A stretch of 32,797 nt of DNA from the NCBI GenBank assembly GCA_021153165.1, contig JAGKTZ010000016.1, forward strand, positions 1 through 32,797, given 5' to 3'. The notes under the pieces are model-generated. The model saw only the letters and a list, made by a program, of their open reading frames with translations, did no database searches and was not told where the DNA came from. Source of the stretch: Prevotellaceae bacterium (GTDB taxonomy: Bacteria; Bacteroidota; Bacteroidia; Bacteroidales; Bacteroidaceae). Made by a program: the position numbers and the translations under genes. This document shows, piece by piece, positions 1 through 7,525 of the stretch. Every line of letters begins with the position of its first letter. Position 1 is the stretch's first letter.

Positions 1-448
1 CGGGAATCCAGAGCACTTCTGCTGCATCGTCGGCAGCAAAAAGTGCGGTTTCATCGTCGATTTCGCACAAGAAGAAGCAGTCTGCTGTATGCACGGAGAA
101 ACCTGAATATTCGTAGACATTGGGCAGTGAGAAGAGAAACTCCATGCGTTTCACGGACAGACCGGTTTCTTCCAACACTTCCCTGCGGCAACCATCATCC
201 ACGCCTTCTCCGGGATCCACGAAGCCACCTGGCAGATCCAAGGTCCCCTTGGCGGGTTCGTAGGCTCGACGTACGACCAGCAACTCCCTATTCGCGTTGA
301 CAATCACCGCGACTGTGGCAGCCGAAGCATTGTGATAGTAAGTAAAACCACACGCCTGGCATCGCTTACTCCGCTCGTCGTGCGGAGAGAACGCCTCGGC
401 GCCGCAACGAGGGCAGTAGGTGAACAGAGTTAATGGGTGCTGAATCAT
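1..448 (-). CDS. Nudix hydrolase with N-terminal zinc ribbon (3' end outside window)
   Basis: I translated this from the ATG at 446-448; the frame stays open to the window edge for 149 codons, so the C-terminus is missing. A zinc ribbon is formed by C12-P-R-C15 and C30-Q-A-C33. The Nudix box follows the GX5EX7REUXEEXGU pattern exactly, from G75 through E81 and R89-E90 to E93-E94-x-G96-L97. Nudix enzymes hydrolyse nucleoside diphosphates linked to another group, using the box glutamates to bind Mg2+. A zinc ribbon before a Nudix domain resembles NADH pyrophosphatase NudC, but the SQPWPFPxS motif that marks NudC after the box is not seen in the visible part, so the substrate is unknown. It follows the tyrS terminator hairpin and is probably a separate transcript. 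Family assignment is secure; substrate is not. Confidence 0.9.
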   Translation of the reverse strand, partial: MIQHPLTLFTYCPRCGAEAFSPHDERSKRCQACGFTYYHNASAATVAVIVNANRELLVVRRAYEPAKGTLDLPGGFVDPGEGVDDGCRREVLEETGLSVKRMEFLFSLPNVYEYSGFSVHTADCFFLCEIDDETALFAADDAAEVLWIP

Positions 449-497
449 CGATGGATTGGGGGAAAACAGAAAGCGTGAGACCTAGGAAAAAGCAAAA

Positions 498-533
498 TCA
501 ATCTGCCAACAATTTGCATTGCCGACAGATTGA
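498..533 (-). terminator. Probable intrinsic terminator after tyrS
   Basis: Arms 498-505 and 526-533 (TCAATCTG / CAGATTGA) pair perfectly over 8 bp around a 20-nt loop. On the minus strand the hairpin is followed by a T-rich run (TTTTGCTTTTT). It lies about 20 bp past the tyrS stop and before the Nudix gene. The long loop makes it a moderate call. Confidence 0.5.
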
Positions 534-551
534 ATCTATTTGATGTTTATC

Positions 552-1847
552 TTATTTTACGATGATAAGGAAGTAATTCTTCTTACCTCTTTGCACCAAC
601 AAGTACTTACCTTCGATCAAATCCTCGGCAGAAATTTCATAGTCAAACGCAGTGAGCTTTTCTTTGTTAAGACTCACGCCACCGCCCTGAACCATCTTGC
701 GCATTTCGCCCTTTGAGGGGAAGCACTTAGTAGTTTCTGCAAACAGATCCACAGCCTTAGCACCCACGACTTGTTCGCGAGAGACTTCAAAGTGAGGCAC
801 GCCGTCGAATACACTAAGGAAAGTTTCTTCGTCGAGTTTTGTCAAGCTTTCTTTCGTAGCCTTACCGAAGAGGATGTTTGATGCTTCGAGCGCCATCTCA
901 TAGTCTGCGCGTCCGTGCACAAGGCAAGTCACCTCTTCGCCCAATCTCTTTTGCAATACACGACGGCCCGGATCTGCTTGGTGTTCTTCGATCAATGCGT
1001 CGATTTCTGCTTTTTCGAGCGAAGTAAAGATCTTGATATAGCGTTCAGCTTCTGCATCGCCCACGTTGAGCCAGAATTGATAGAACTTGTAAGGTGTGGT
1101 ATAGCGGCGGTCGAGCCATACGTTGCCTTGCTCTGTCTTACCAAACTTCTTACCATCTGCCTTGGTGATCAAAGGACAAGTGAGCGCGTATGCGTCGGCT
1201 TCTGCACCGAGTTTGCGACGGATGAGCTCTGTACCGGTAGTAATATTTCCCCATTGGTCAGAACCACCCATTTGGAGTTTACAGTTTTTCTCTTGATAGA
1301 GGTGTAGGAAGTCGTAGCCCTGGAGCAATTGATAGGTAAACTCGGTAAATGAGAGACCATCGCTTGCCTCGCCGTTCAGACGTCTCTTGACACTATCCTT
1401 AGCCATCATATAGTTGACAGTGATGTGCTTTCCGATTTCACGAGCGAAATCCAGGAATGTATAATCCTTCATCCAGTCGTAATTGTTGACCAGTTCGGCT
1501 GCATTGGGTGCATCGCCTTCGAAATCAAGGAAGCGAGACAATTGTTCCTTAATACAAGCGACGTTGTGACGAAGGGTTTCCTCGTTCAGGAGGTTACGCT
1601 CAGCGCTCTTGCCCGAAGGGTCGCCAATCATACCCGTTGCACCGCCGACAAGCGCCAAAGGTTTGTGGCCAGCGCGTTGAAAATGTCTCAACATCATCAC
1701 ACCGCAAAGGTGACCAATGTGCAAAGAGTCCGCAGTAGGGTCAATACCTACATAAGCAGTAGTCATACCCTTTTCGAGCAACTCCTCGGTTCCGGGCATC
1801 ATTTGGTGGAGCATACCGCGCCACTTCAATTCTTCTACAAAATTCAT
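552..1847 (-). CDS. tyrS: Tyrosine--tRNA ligase
   Basis: Class I aminoacyl-tRNA synthetase that charges tRNA-Tyr in the cytoplasm. The 431-residue product has the bacterial TyrRS length. The ATP-binding HIGH motif is exact at residues 43-46, in the context DSLHIGHL, and the KMSKS loop appears as KFGKT at 234-238, the usual TyrRS form. The tyrosine/tRNA-binding stretch QLLQGYDFLHLY and MGGSDQWGN lie between them, and the last 60 or so residues match an S4-type RNA-binding domain (KGEMRKMVQGGGVSLN...). The start at 1847 gives the normal MNFVEELKWRG N-terminus. It is the last gene of the ruvB - lipoprotein - ybeY - tyrS run, 42 bp after ybeY, and is followed by a hairpin at 498-533. Confidence 0.98.
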   Translation of the reverse strand: MNFVEELKWRGMLHQMMPGTEELLEKGMTTAYVGIDPTADSLHIGHLCGVMMLRHFQRAGHKPLALVGGATGMIGDPSGKSAERNLLNEETLRHNVACIKEQLSRFLDFEGDAPNAAELVNNYDWMKDYTFLDFAREIGKHITVNYMMAKDSVKRRLNGEASDGLSFTEFTYQLLQGYDFLHLYQEKNCKLQMGGSDQWGNITTGTELIRRKLGAEADAYALTCPLITKADGKKFGKTEQGNVWLDRRYTTPYKFYQFWLNVGDAEAERYIKIFTSLEKAEIDALIEEHQADPGRRVLQKRLGEEVTCLVHGRADYEMALEASNILFGKATKESLTKLDEETFLSVFDGVPHFEVSREQVVGAKAVDLFAETTKCFPSKGEMRKMVQGGGVSLNKEKLTAFDYEISAEDLIEGKYLLVQRGKKNYFLIIVK

Positions 1848-1889
1848 ATCGTTTATTTTTATTTATATTTCAGCGTGATTATTTTTTCC

Positions 1890-2345
1890 TTAGTCCAGCA
1901 AATATTGCAAGTCCCATGCCATTGCTTCGGTGGGTGGGAGTATCTTCAAGGCTTCATCTTCTGCTGCTTCCATAATTTCGCGTTCGCCTGGACCTTTATC
2001 ATCGATGCCACAGAGGTGTAGGATGCCGTGGATCATCACGCGGTGCAACTCCTCGGCGTAGGGGCGACCGAATTGTTCGGCGTTTGTTGTCACGGTGTCA
2101 AGGCTGATGAAGAGGTCGCCACTGATCTTGTTGTCTTCGGAATAGTCGAAGGTGATAATATCCGTGTAGTAGTCGTGTTGCAGGTATTGCTGATTGACAC
2201 GGAGTATCTCTTCATCATCGCAAAATACGTATGCTATATCGCCTACGGTTTTGCCATATTTTTCTGCCACTTTCTTCACCCACGCAGAGATATCTTTCTT
2301 GCGCACGGCGGGCAATTTTGTATTCACGGTGTTGTATGTGATCAT
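1890..2345 (-). CDS. ybeY: Endoribonuclease YbeY (rRNA maturation factor)
   Basis: YbeY is a metal-dependent single-strand RNase needed for 16S rRNA 3' maturation and ribosome quality control. The 151-residue length is typical. The signature segment is at residues 105-116: H106 and H110 give the first two ligands of the H-x3-H-x5-H site, but the third position is D116, not His (HLCGIDDKG). From memory, other Bacteroidetes YbeY proteins also carry an Asp in this region, so I read it as a lineage variant and not damage. The conserved DxLxF-type segment TDIITFDYS and SGDLFIS precede it. The gene starts 20 bp after the small lipoprotein gene and is followed 42 bp later by tyrS, so it is most likely cotranscribed with ruvB. 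Confidence 0.95.
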   Translation of the reverse strand: MITYNTVNTKLPAVRKKDISAWVKKVAEKYGKTVGDIAYVFCDDEEILRVNQQYLQHDYYTDIITFDYSEDNKISGDLFISLDTVTTNAEQFGRPYAEELHRVMIHGILHLCGIDDKGPGEREIMEAAEDEALKILPPTEAMAWDLQYLLD

Positions 2346-2365
2346 AATCTTTCGTTGATTTAGGG

Positions 2366-2722
2366 TTATTTCTTTACTCGTATCACGTGCTTCACGCGCT
2401 TTTGTTCCTTTCCTCGGAAGGAATGTACCTCGTAGACGACGTGTTTGCCTTTTTTCTTGGGATAGAGTGTGTAGGTCATATTGACGGCATCTGCGCCGAC
2501 CATACCTTTTTCCATATTTTTGGGATGCAGGTATTTCATCTCGCGCTGACGGTCAAAGGCGGTCTCGTCGTATTCCAAATGAAACATTGTGCCGACCGAA
2601 GCATGCATCTTGCCCGAGATAGCGTATGTATCGTGGCGCCACATGCGGAGTGTCTTGTGCATCGTAGATGAACAACTTGTCAGCAGACACAAGGTCAATA
2701 ATAGTCCAAGTATTTTTTTCAT
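2366..2722 (-). CDS. Small lipoprotein of unknown function
   Basis: A 118-residue protein starting MKKILGLLLTLCLLTSC: a lysine n-region, a hydrophobic core and a lipobox ending LLTSC, so it should be lipidated and membrane anchored. A longer in-frame start 33 bp upstream exists but would place a non-signal tail inside the end of ruvB, so I chose the ATG at 2720-2722. That start is only 4 bp past the ruvB stop, which suggests translational coupling. The mature part is basic and rich in His and Lys, with predicted beta strands (MFHLEYDE, MTYTLYPKKKGKHVVYEVHSF) and a KHVIRVKK end. I recognise no domain. Its position between ruvB and ybeY says little about its job. Confidence 0.85.
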   Translation of the reverse strand: MKKILGLLLTLCLLTSCSSTMHKTLRMWRHDTYAISGKMHASVGTMFHLEYDETAFDRQREMKYLHPKNMEKGMVGADAVNMTYTLYPKKKGKHVVYEVHSFRGKEQKRVKHVIRVKK

Positions 2723-2726
2723 TGTT

Positions 2727-3776
2727 TCAGAACAAGGTGGGTTGTTTCGGATCAAAGGCCATGCCGGTATAGGGACTACGACCGAGATGCGTAAAGGCTT
2801 GCTCGGTCACCTCACGTCCGCGAGGCGTGCGACGGATAAAGCCCTCCTTGATCAGGAATGGTTCGTAGACTTCTTCGAGTGTACCCGGATCCTCGCCTAT
2901 CGCCGTAGCGATGGTGGTGAGTCCCACAGGGCCGCCCTTAAACTTGTCGATGATGGTCAGCAGTATCTTGTTGTCGATTTCATCCAAACCATATCGGTCG
3001 ATATTCAGGGCCTCGAGCGCAAAGCGTGCTATCTCGGTGTCGATACGTCCGTTGCCCTTGACTTGTGCAAAGTCTCTGACGCGACGGAGCAAGGCATTGG
3101 CGATACGAGGCGTACCACGCGAGCGCCCTGCGATTTCGACTGCAGCACTGGGGTCTATGGGCACGCCGAGCAGGTAAGCCGATCGTTCGATGATCGTAGT
3201 CAGCGTCGACACATCATAGTACTCCAGGTGCAGATTTATACCAAAGCGAGCACGCAGGGGAGCCGTGAGCAAACCGCTGCGAGTCGTAGCACCGACCAGG
3301 GTGAAGGGATTCAGGTCTATCTGAATACTGCGCGCCGCGGGACCCTTATCTATCATGATGTCGATGCGATAGTCTTCCATCGCCGAGTAGAGATATTCCT
3401 CGACCACAGGGGACAGGCGGTGGATCTCGTCGATAAAGAGCACATCATTGGGTTCTAGGCTCGTCAAGAGTCCAGCCAAATCACCTGGTTTATCGAGTAC
3501 TGGGCCCGAGGTCACCTTAAAACCTACGCCCAGTTCGTTGGCGATAATGTTCGAGAGGGTTGTCTTACCCAAACCCGGAGGGCCGTGAAGCAAGGTATGA
3601 TCCAGGGGCTCGCCGCGAAACTTTGCCGCTTCGACAAATATACGCAAATTCTCGACCACCTTGCTTTGTCCACTGAAGTCGTCGAAAGCAAGGGGGCGCA
3701 ACGCATTTTCAAAGTCGCGCTCGGTTGTTGCGGGCGCGTGCTGCTCGGATCGTATATCAAATGTATCTTCGTGCAT
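2727..3776 (-). CDS. ruvB: Holliday junction branch migration helicase RuvB
   Basis: Hexameric AAA+ motor that with RuvA drives Holliday junction branch migration during recombinational repair. The 349-residue protein has Walker A GPPGLGKT at 65-72, Walker B with DEIH at 116-119, and the sensor/arginine-finger segment GATTR at 162-166 followed by SGLLTAPLRARFG. The C-terminal winged-helix end GFIRRTPRGREVTEQAF is intact. The N-terminus (RDFENALRPLAFDDF) is as in other Bacteroidales RuvB, which supports the start at 3776. A TATCTTTG -7 box lies only about 10 bp upstream of this start, so the transcript would be nearly leaderless. It heads the run ruvB - lipoprotein - ybeY - tyrS. Confidence 0.98.
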   Translation of the reverse strand: MHEDTFDIRSEQHAPATTERDFENALRPLAFDDFSGQSKVVENLRIFVEAAKFRGEPLDHTLLHGPPGLGKTTLSNIIANELGVGFKVTSGPVLDKPGDLAGLLTSLEPNDVLFIDEIHRLSPVVEEYLYSAMEDYRIDIMIDKGPAARSIQIDLNPFTLVGATTRSGLLTAPLRARFGINLHLEYYDVSTLTTIIERSAYLLGVPIDPSAAVEIAGRSRGTPRIANALLRRVRDFAQVKGNGRIDTEIARFALEALNIDRYGLDEIDNKILLTIIDKFKGGPVGLTTIATAIGEDPGTLEEVYEPFLIKEGFIRRTPRGREVTEQAFTHLGRSPYTGMAFDPKQPTLF

Positions 3777-3785
3777 ATTCTACGG

Positions 3786-3793
3786 CAAAGATA
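3786..3793 (-). promoter_or_regulatory. -7 promoter box for the ruvB run
   Basis: The minus strand reads TATCTTTG, a full match to the Bacteroidetes TAnnTTTG -7 element, 10 bp before the ruvB ATG. No TTTG at the expected -33 spacing was seen. If used, the 5' leader would be only a few bases. Confidence 0.5.
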
Positions 3794-3822
3794 CAACAAA
3801 GAAATGAAAATATACGGGGATT

Positions 3823-3883
3823 AGCACAAGTTTGTGCTCACAGAATGCAAGAAAGGCGATTTCAACGGGTTCACTTTAGTGAA
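3823..3883. promoter_or_regulatory. Two short inverted repeats upstream of ruvB
   Basis: AGCACAA-gt-TTGTGCT at 3823-3838 has 7-bp arms and a 2-bp spacer. TTCACT-tt-AGTGAA at 3870-3883 has 6-bp arms and a 2-bp spacer. Such compact dyads fit dimeric repressor sites, and they lie 30-97 bp upstream of the ruvB -7 box. No regulator is identified, and chance is not excluded in AT-rich sequence. Confidence 0.3.
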
Positions 3884-3923
3884 AGGGGAAAGGACTATAT
3901 AGCCGAATAGTGAATTTTGAAAC

Positions 3924-3948
3924 AAAAAAAGTGCTCAGAAAGGAGCAC
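3924..3948 (-). terminator. Intrinsic terminator of queG
   Basis: On the minus strand GTGCTC - 6-nt loop - GAGCAC is followed by seven T residues (3930-3924). It lies about 195 bp past the queG stop, so the repeat element at 3988-4071 would sit within the queG 3' untranslated region. Confidence 0.75.
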
Positions 3949-3987
3949 GAAATCAAATCAAAAAAAACAGGGGGAAAGGAGGCAAAA

Positions 3988-4071
3988 AACAAACCTAAGG
4001 ATAATTTAAAAAAGCCTAGACCTTTTTTTAACGAGGCGTCGCGAAATTTTAACGAGGCGTCGCGAAATTTT
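3988..4071. repeat. Four-unit 21-bp intergenic repeat element, copy A
   Basis: Four consecutive 21-bp units. Units 4030-4050 and 4051-4071 are identical to each other (type 1, AACGAGGCGTCGCGAAATTT plus T). Units 3988-4008 (degenerate, core CCTAAGGA) and 4009-4029 (core CCTAGACC between A and T runs) are type 2. Type 1 units are in the reverse orientation to those of copies B and D. In one frame the type 1 units read as the heptapeptide NEASRNF twice. The element lies between the queG stop and its terminator. Confidence 0.85.
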
Positions 4072-4141
4072 TTGAATGCAAAATCATCGATTTTATCGAA
4101 AATACCTCCTGACATATTTTCATATGTTAGAAAGGAAGAAC

Positions 4142-5221
4142 TCACATCAAAATTTCAGGTTCAACGACACCCTCTACATCATCCCCACCACACGCGGCAC
4201 GAATATTGCGCATCAACCCCTCGTATTTTGCCCGCTTCACCGCAGACCCCTTGAACAATTGGCGATATTGGTCCGCGGTGAGATTTACCCAGTCATCAGG
4301 GCACATCGACAGGAGTCCGCTCGATGGCAGAAAGTCCTCGCACACGGCTACCGGCGGCATATCTTCACCGAGTAAGATGGGGCGATTCACAGGGCAGACC
4401 TCGGCACAAGTATCACAGCCATAAATGCGCTGACCCATCTGCTGTGACACACTCGCAGGCAGCTCTCCGCGATGCTCTATAGTCAAATAGGACAGACATT
4501 TGCGCGCATCCAGTCCCTGCGCCGACAGGGCACCACCGGGGCAGGCACGACGACACCGACCACAGGACAGGCACGACGAAATGGTGAGGGCGTTGCCTTT
4601 TGTCGTCGCATCTGCTGCATTTTCGTCCATTTCATCGGGAAAAATCGCATCTAAGTGCATCGAAAGTTGCTGTATTGTAAGCGGACACAACCACTCGCCC
4701 AAAAAGACAAACGTGCCATAGCCTTCGACTGCTATCTGTGCATTGTCCAACCACTGCCCTACTCCACAGCGCCAAGCCCAATAGCGTTCGTCCACTGGGG
4801 CAGTGTCGCAGCACACTCTACCTTGTTGCGACTCTGCCAAACCTAATCGAGAGACAAACAGACGTATTTTCTCACGCACCACCTCGTGATAATCGCGCCC
4901 AAGGGCATAGCGAGAAATTCTGAAATCTCCATCGCCAAAAGGTTGCTCGGCGACGTATGGCAAAGCGAAGGAAAACACGGTTTGCACTTCTGGCAACACG
5001 GCGGTCAGATCCTGGCGCAAGGGTGCCTGGCGGTGCAGATAGTCCATCCCTGCTGCTTGTCCACGTTCCAACCATTGGGCAAACTGTGCGCTGCGCCAAG
5101 GAGCAATGGGTTCGGCCCCAGCCACACCTATCGACACAAAACCGCACTGTGCCGCCACCGATTTCAGGCGACGACACAGTGCGGCTTCTTGCGCAGTGAT
5201 GGGGGGAAGATGATGATGCAT
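4142..5221 (-). CDS. queG: Epoxyqueuosine reductase
   Basis: Reduces epoxyqueuosine to queuosine at the wobble position of tRNAs with GUN anticodons, using cobalamin and two 4Fe-4S clusters in the cytoplasm. The 359-residue protein has the ferredoxin-like Cys set C217-x2-C220-x2-C223-x3-C227-P, C242, and C269-x2-C272-x3-C276-P. The active-site segment is D139-T-A-P-V-x-E-R, then WRCGVGQWLDNAQ and GTFVFLGEW, matching the QueG pattern DxAPVxER and FLGE. The C-terminal HEAT-like tail is short, as in QueG forms of about 310-380 residues. No clean -7 box was found in the 124 bp between the S41 peptidase stop and this start, so readthrough from that operon is possible. The transcript probably ends at the 3924-3948 hairpin. 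Confidence 0.96.
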   Translation of the reverse strand: MHHHLPPITAQEAALCRRLKSVAAQCGFVSIGVAGAEPIAPWRSAQFAQWLERGQAAGMDYLHRQAPLRQDLTAVLPEVQTVFSFALPYVAEQPFGDGDFRISRYALGRDYHEVVREKIRLFVSRLGLAESQQGRVCCDTAPVDERYWAWRCGVGQWLDNAQIAVEGYGTFVFLGEWLCPLTIQQLSMHLDAIFPDEMDENAADATTKGNALTISSCLSCGRCRRACPGGALSAQGLDARKCLSYLTIEHRGELPASVSQQMGQRIYGCDTCAEVCPVNRPILLGEDMPPVAVCEDFLPSSGLLSMCPDDWVNLTADQYRQLFKGSAVKRAKYEGLMRNIRAACGGDDVEGVVEPEILM

Positions 5222-5345
5222 TGCTTTCCGCTTATCCCTTATTGATTTTGACAGATATACTGCTAAATATAGAGCAAACTTTTCTCGATGAAACCGATAC
5301 TTTTTACTATTTCAAGCAGCATATACTCTGTTTCCCTCAGGCCTA

Positions 5346-6941
5346 TCATTCTATCTTCTGCAACTCTTGCAATGCACGTTGCACGATAGGGTCTGTCTCG
5401 CAATAAACGCGATAGAATTCGTTCAAATCCCACAGATTGTTGGCGATTTGACATTTCAGCAATTCTTTCAGATTGCCAACGGTCTTTTCGCGCTCCGCTT
5501 CATCCTTGGGCTCAATCTTTTTCTCTTTAGCCTCAGCCAAAATGCCTTGCAACAAATCATCGGGCGCTACAAATCCCACCAGATAGTCATCGAATTTCTT
5601 GTATTTCTTCAGCAAACTCTTGCGATGCTTATCCACATACTTCAACACTGCAGGGATAATGATATTGTTGCGGTTGATCTTTGAGAAACAATCGGCATAA
5701 CGAGTCGTATCAAGCGGCACAAATACGTCTGGCATAATGCCTCCGCCGCCATATACGGTGCGCCCCTTGACTAATGTCTTGTAGGCCTTGGCACTGTCCA
5801 ACTTGATACTATCCACGTGCATCAATTCGCCGTGATTCAAGCGATTCAGCACATCGCGGTCGTACTCTTCCTTTTGTCCCTTGACGTAGGGTTTCTGGAT
5901 GCAACGGCCCGAGGGAGTATAATAGTGCGCCACGGTGAGGCGTATCATCGAGCCGTCGGGCAAATCGATGGGGCGTTGCACTAATCCCTTGCCGAAAGTA
6001 CGTCGGCCCACGATCAGACCACGGTCGTAGTCCTGCATGCCACCACTGACGATTTCGGAAGCAGATGCGCTGTATTCATTAACGAGTACGACCACCTGGC
6101 CGTCGCGAAATTCACCGCTCATATTGGTACGCAGGCTTTGGCGGGGAGATTGCAACCCCTCGGTATAGACTGCTTCGGAGCGGGCGGGGAGAAATTCGGA
6201 CAAGATATCGACGGCTGCTATCAAGTAGCCGCCGCCATTGTTCTGCAAGTCGAGGATCAGGCTCTGCATGCCTTCTTTTTTCAACTTCTTGATAGCCTCT
6301 TTCACTTCCTTACTGGTAGTGGCACCGAATCTATCTAATTGGATATATCCCACGCCGGGGCGGAGGATAAAGGCGGCGTTGACGGTGTGCACGGGTATGA
6401 CATCGCGCACCACGGTGAAGTGTAATATATCCTTGACACCGTTGCGCACTACGCCCAATTTGACTTTTGAGTCCTTTGGACCACGCAATTTGCGCATGAT
6501 ACTGTCACGATCCATCTTGACGCCGGCTATTGGGTTGCCATCAACGGTCACGATTCTGTCGCCGGCGATAATTCCAACCTTCTCGCTGGGTCCTTTTGTC
6601 GTGGGTTGGATGACGATCAAGGTATCGTTCAGCATATTGAACTGCACACCGATGCCTTCGAAGTTACCTTCGAGAGGTTCGTTCAACTTCTTGGTCTCTG
6701 TCGCATTGGTGTAGGAAGAGTGCGGATCCAACTCTTTCAGCATGCCACGGATAGCGTCTTCTGTCACTTTCTCGTAGTCTACGCTGTCCACATAGAGGTT
6801 GGATATCGCCAATTGCGCCGTTTGCAACTTGCGAACCTGCTCTATGAGTTTATCATCAAACCTCATTTGCGCATTTGCCGACACAAACGGCAACACAAGC
6901 AAGAGGGATAAAAATATTTTATTCATCAAATTCTTTTTCAT
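5346..6941 (-). CDS. S41 family C-terminal processing peptidase, periplasmic
   Basis: Serine protease of the Tsp/CtpA group, which cleaves proteins from their C-terminal ends in the periplasm. With the start at 6939-6941 the product has 531 residues and begins MKKNLMNKIF, with a signal peptide ending near SANA-Q at residue 24. A start five codons later is also possible; an earlier ATG would add a non-signal tail. A PDZ domain spans about 95-180 (GIGVQFNMLNDTLIV ... AGDRIVTVDG), containing the GxGV-type groove. The catalytic serine lies in SASASEI (291-297), and the general base is K318 in TFGKGLVQ. The last 130 residues are a Lys/Glu-rich helical tail. It is the last gene of the GNAT - parE - coaD - S41 run, 67 bp after coaD. 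Confidence 0.93.
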   Translation of the reverse strand: MKKNLMNKIFLSLLLVLPFVSANAQMRFDDKLIEQVRKLQTAQLAISNLYVDSVDYEKVTEDAIRGMLKELDPHSSYTNATETKKLNEPLEGNFEGIGVQFNMLNDTLIVIQPTTKGPSEKVGIIAGDRIVTVDGNPIAGVKMDRDSIMRKLRGPKDSKVKLGVVRNGVKDILHFTVVRDVIPVHTVNAAFILRPGVGYIQLDRFGATTSKEVKEAIKKLKKEGMQSLILDLQNNGGGYLIAAVDILSEFLPARSEAVYTEGLQSPRQSLRTNMSGEFRDGQVVVLVNEYSASASEIVSGGMQDYDRGLIVGRRTFGKGLVQRPIDLPDGSMIRLTVAHYYTPSGRCIQKPYVKGQKEEYDRDVLNRLNHGELMHVDSIKLDSAKAYKTLVKGRTVYGGGGIMPDVFVPLDTTRYADCFSKINRNNIIIPAVLKYVDKHRKSLLKKYKKFDDYLVGFVAPDDLLQGILAEAKEKKIEPKDEAEREKTVGNLKELLKCQIANNLWDLNEFYRVYCETDPIVQRALQELQKIE

Positions 6942-7008
6942 ACAGACATATATTATATATAGGTAGGCATAGGCATTACGACACCACACCTTTTTCCTGC
7001 GACATTAC

Positions 7009-7470
7009 TTATTCTTCCACTTTCTTAGGATGTGGCAAAAACTCCTCAACGTCTTTTCCAAAGGCAATCAACTCGCGCACCACAGAAGAAGAAATGCTGG
7101 AATAATGAGGTTCGGTGAAAAGCAAAACAGTCTCGATACCGGACAAACGTTCGTTCATATTGGCAATATCACGTTCGTACTCGAAGTCCTTGACCGAACG
7201 CAAACCACGCAGGATGAAACGGGCATTTTCGCGGCGGGCAAGGTCTATGGTCAAATCATTATAGCTTACTACGCGGATACGAGGTTCGTCGACATATAGA
7301 CGACGTATCGCCTCGACACGCTCAGCTACCGAGTACAGCGAACGTTTACTTTCGTTGATACCTACGCCGATGACTATTTTGTCGAAAAGGGGCAGGCCGC
7401 GCTCCACAATACTGGCGTGACCAATAGTAAAGGGATCAAACGATCCAGGGAAGATGGCGATTCTTTCCAT
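7009..7470 (-). CDS. coaD: Phosphopantetheine adenylyltransferase
   Basis: Transfers AMP from ATP to 4'-phosphopantetheine, giving dephospho-CoA, the penultimate step of CoA synthesis. The start at 7468-7470 gives MERIAIFPGSFDPFTIGH, a canonical CoaD N-terminus; the frame stays open 27 codons upstream but that part is not family-like. The 153-residue length is normal. The nucleotide-binding T-x-G-H is at 15-18, RGLR at 88-91, and the C-terminal ISSSVVR at 126-132 matches the family ISSSxVR motif. It lies 55 bp after the parE stop and 67 bp before the S41 peptidase, consistent with cotranscription. Confidence 0.97.
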   Translation of the reverse strand: MERIAIFPGSFDPFTIGHASIVERGLPLFDKIVIGVGINESKRSLYSVAERVEAIRRLYVDEPRIRVVSYNDLTIDLARRENARFILRGLRSVKDFEYERDIANMNERLSGIETVLLFTEPHYSSISSSVVRELIAFGKDVEEFLPHPKKVEE

Positions 7471-7525
7471 CAAGACTAATTTTTGCGTTTCTATTATTAT
7501 TTTTTGCAAGCAAGTGACCGAAGCA

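Larger units (their letters stand above)
3777..4141. other. Gene-free gap between queG and ruvB
   Basis: This 365-bp gap holds the ruvB -7 box (3786-3793), two compact inverted repeats (3823-3838 and 3870-3883), the queG terminator (3924-3948) and one four-unit 21-bp repeat element (3988-4071). An open frame crossing the gap is largely repeat-encoded and runs into queG antisense, so I do not call a gene. Confidence 0.8.

Noticed and set aside
1..448. NADH pyrophosphatase NudC
   Set aside because: The zinc ribbon and Nudix box fit, but the SQPWPFPxS motif is not seen after the box.
2589..3458. 289-codon plus-strand ORF
   Set aside because: Antisense shadow of ruvB, which has full motif support.
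3988..4071. CRISPR array
   Set aside because: The 21-bp units abut without spacers, and no cas gene is present.
3910..4254. 114-codon plus-strand ORF with NEASRNF repeats
   Set aside because: Its middle is repeat element A and its 3' third is antisense to queG, so openness is explained by the repeat and the opposite gene.
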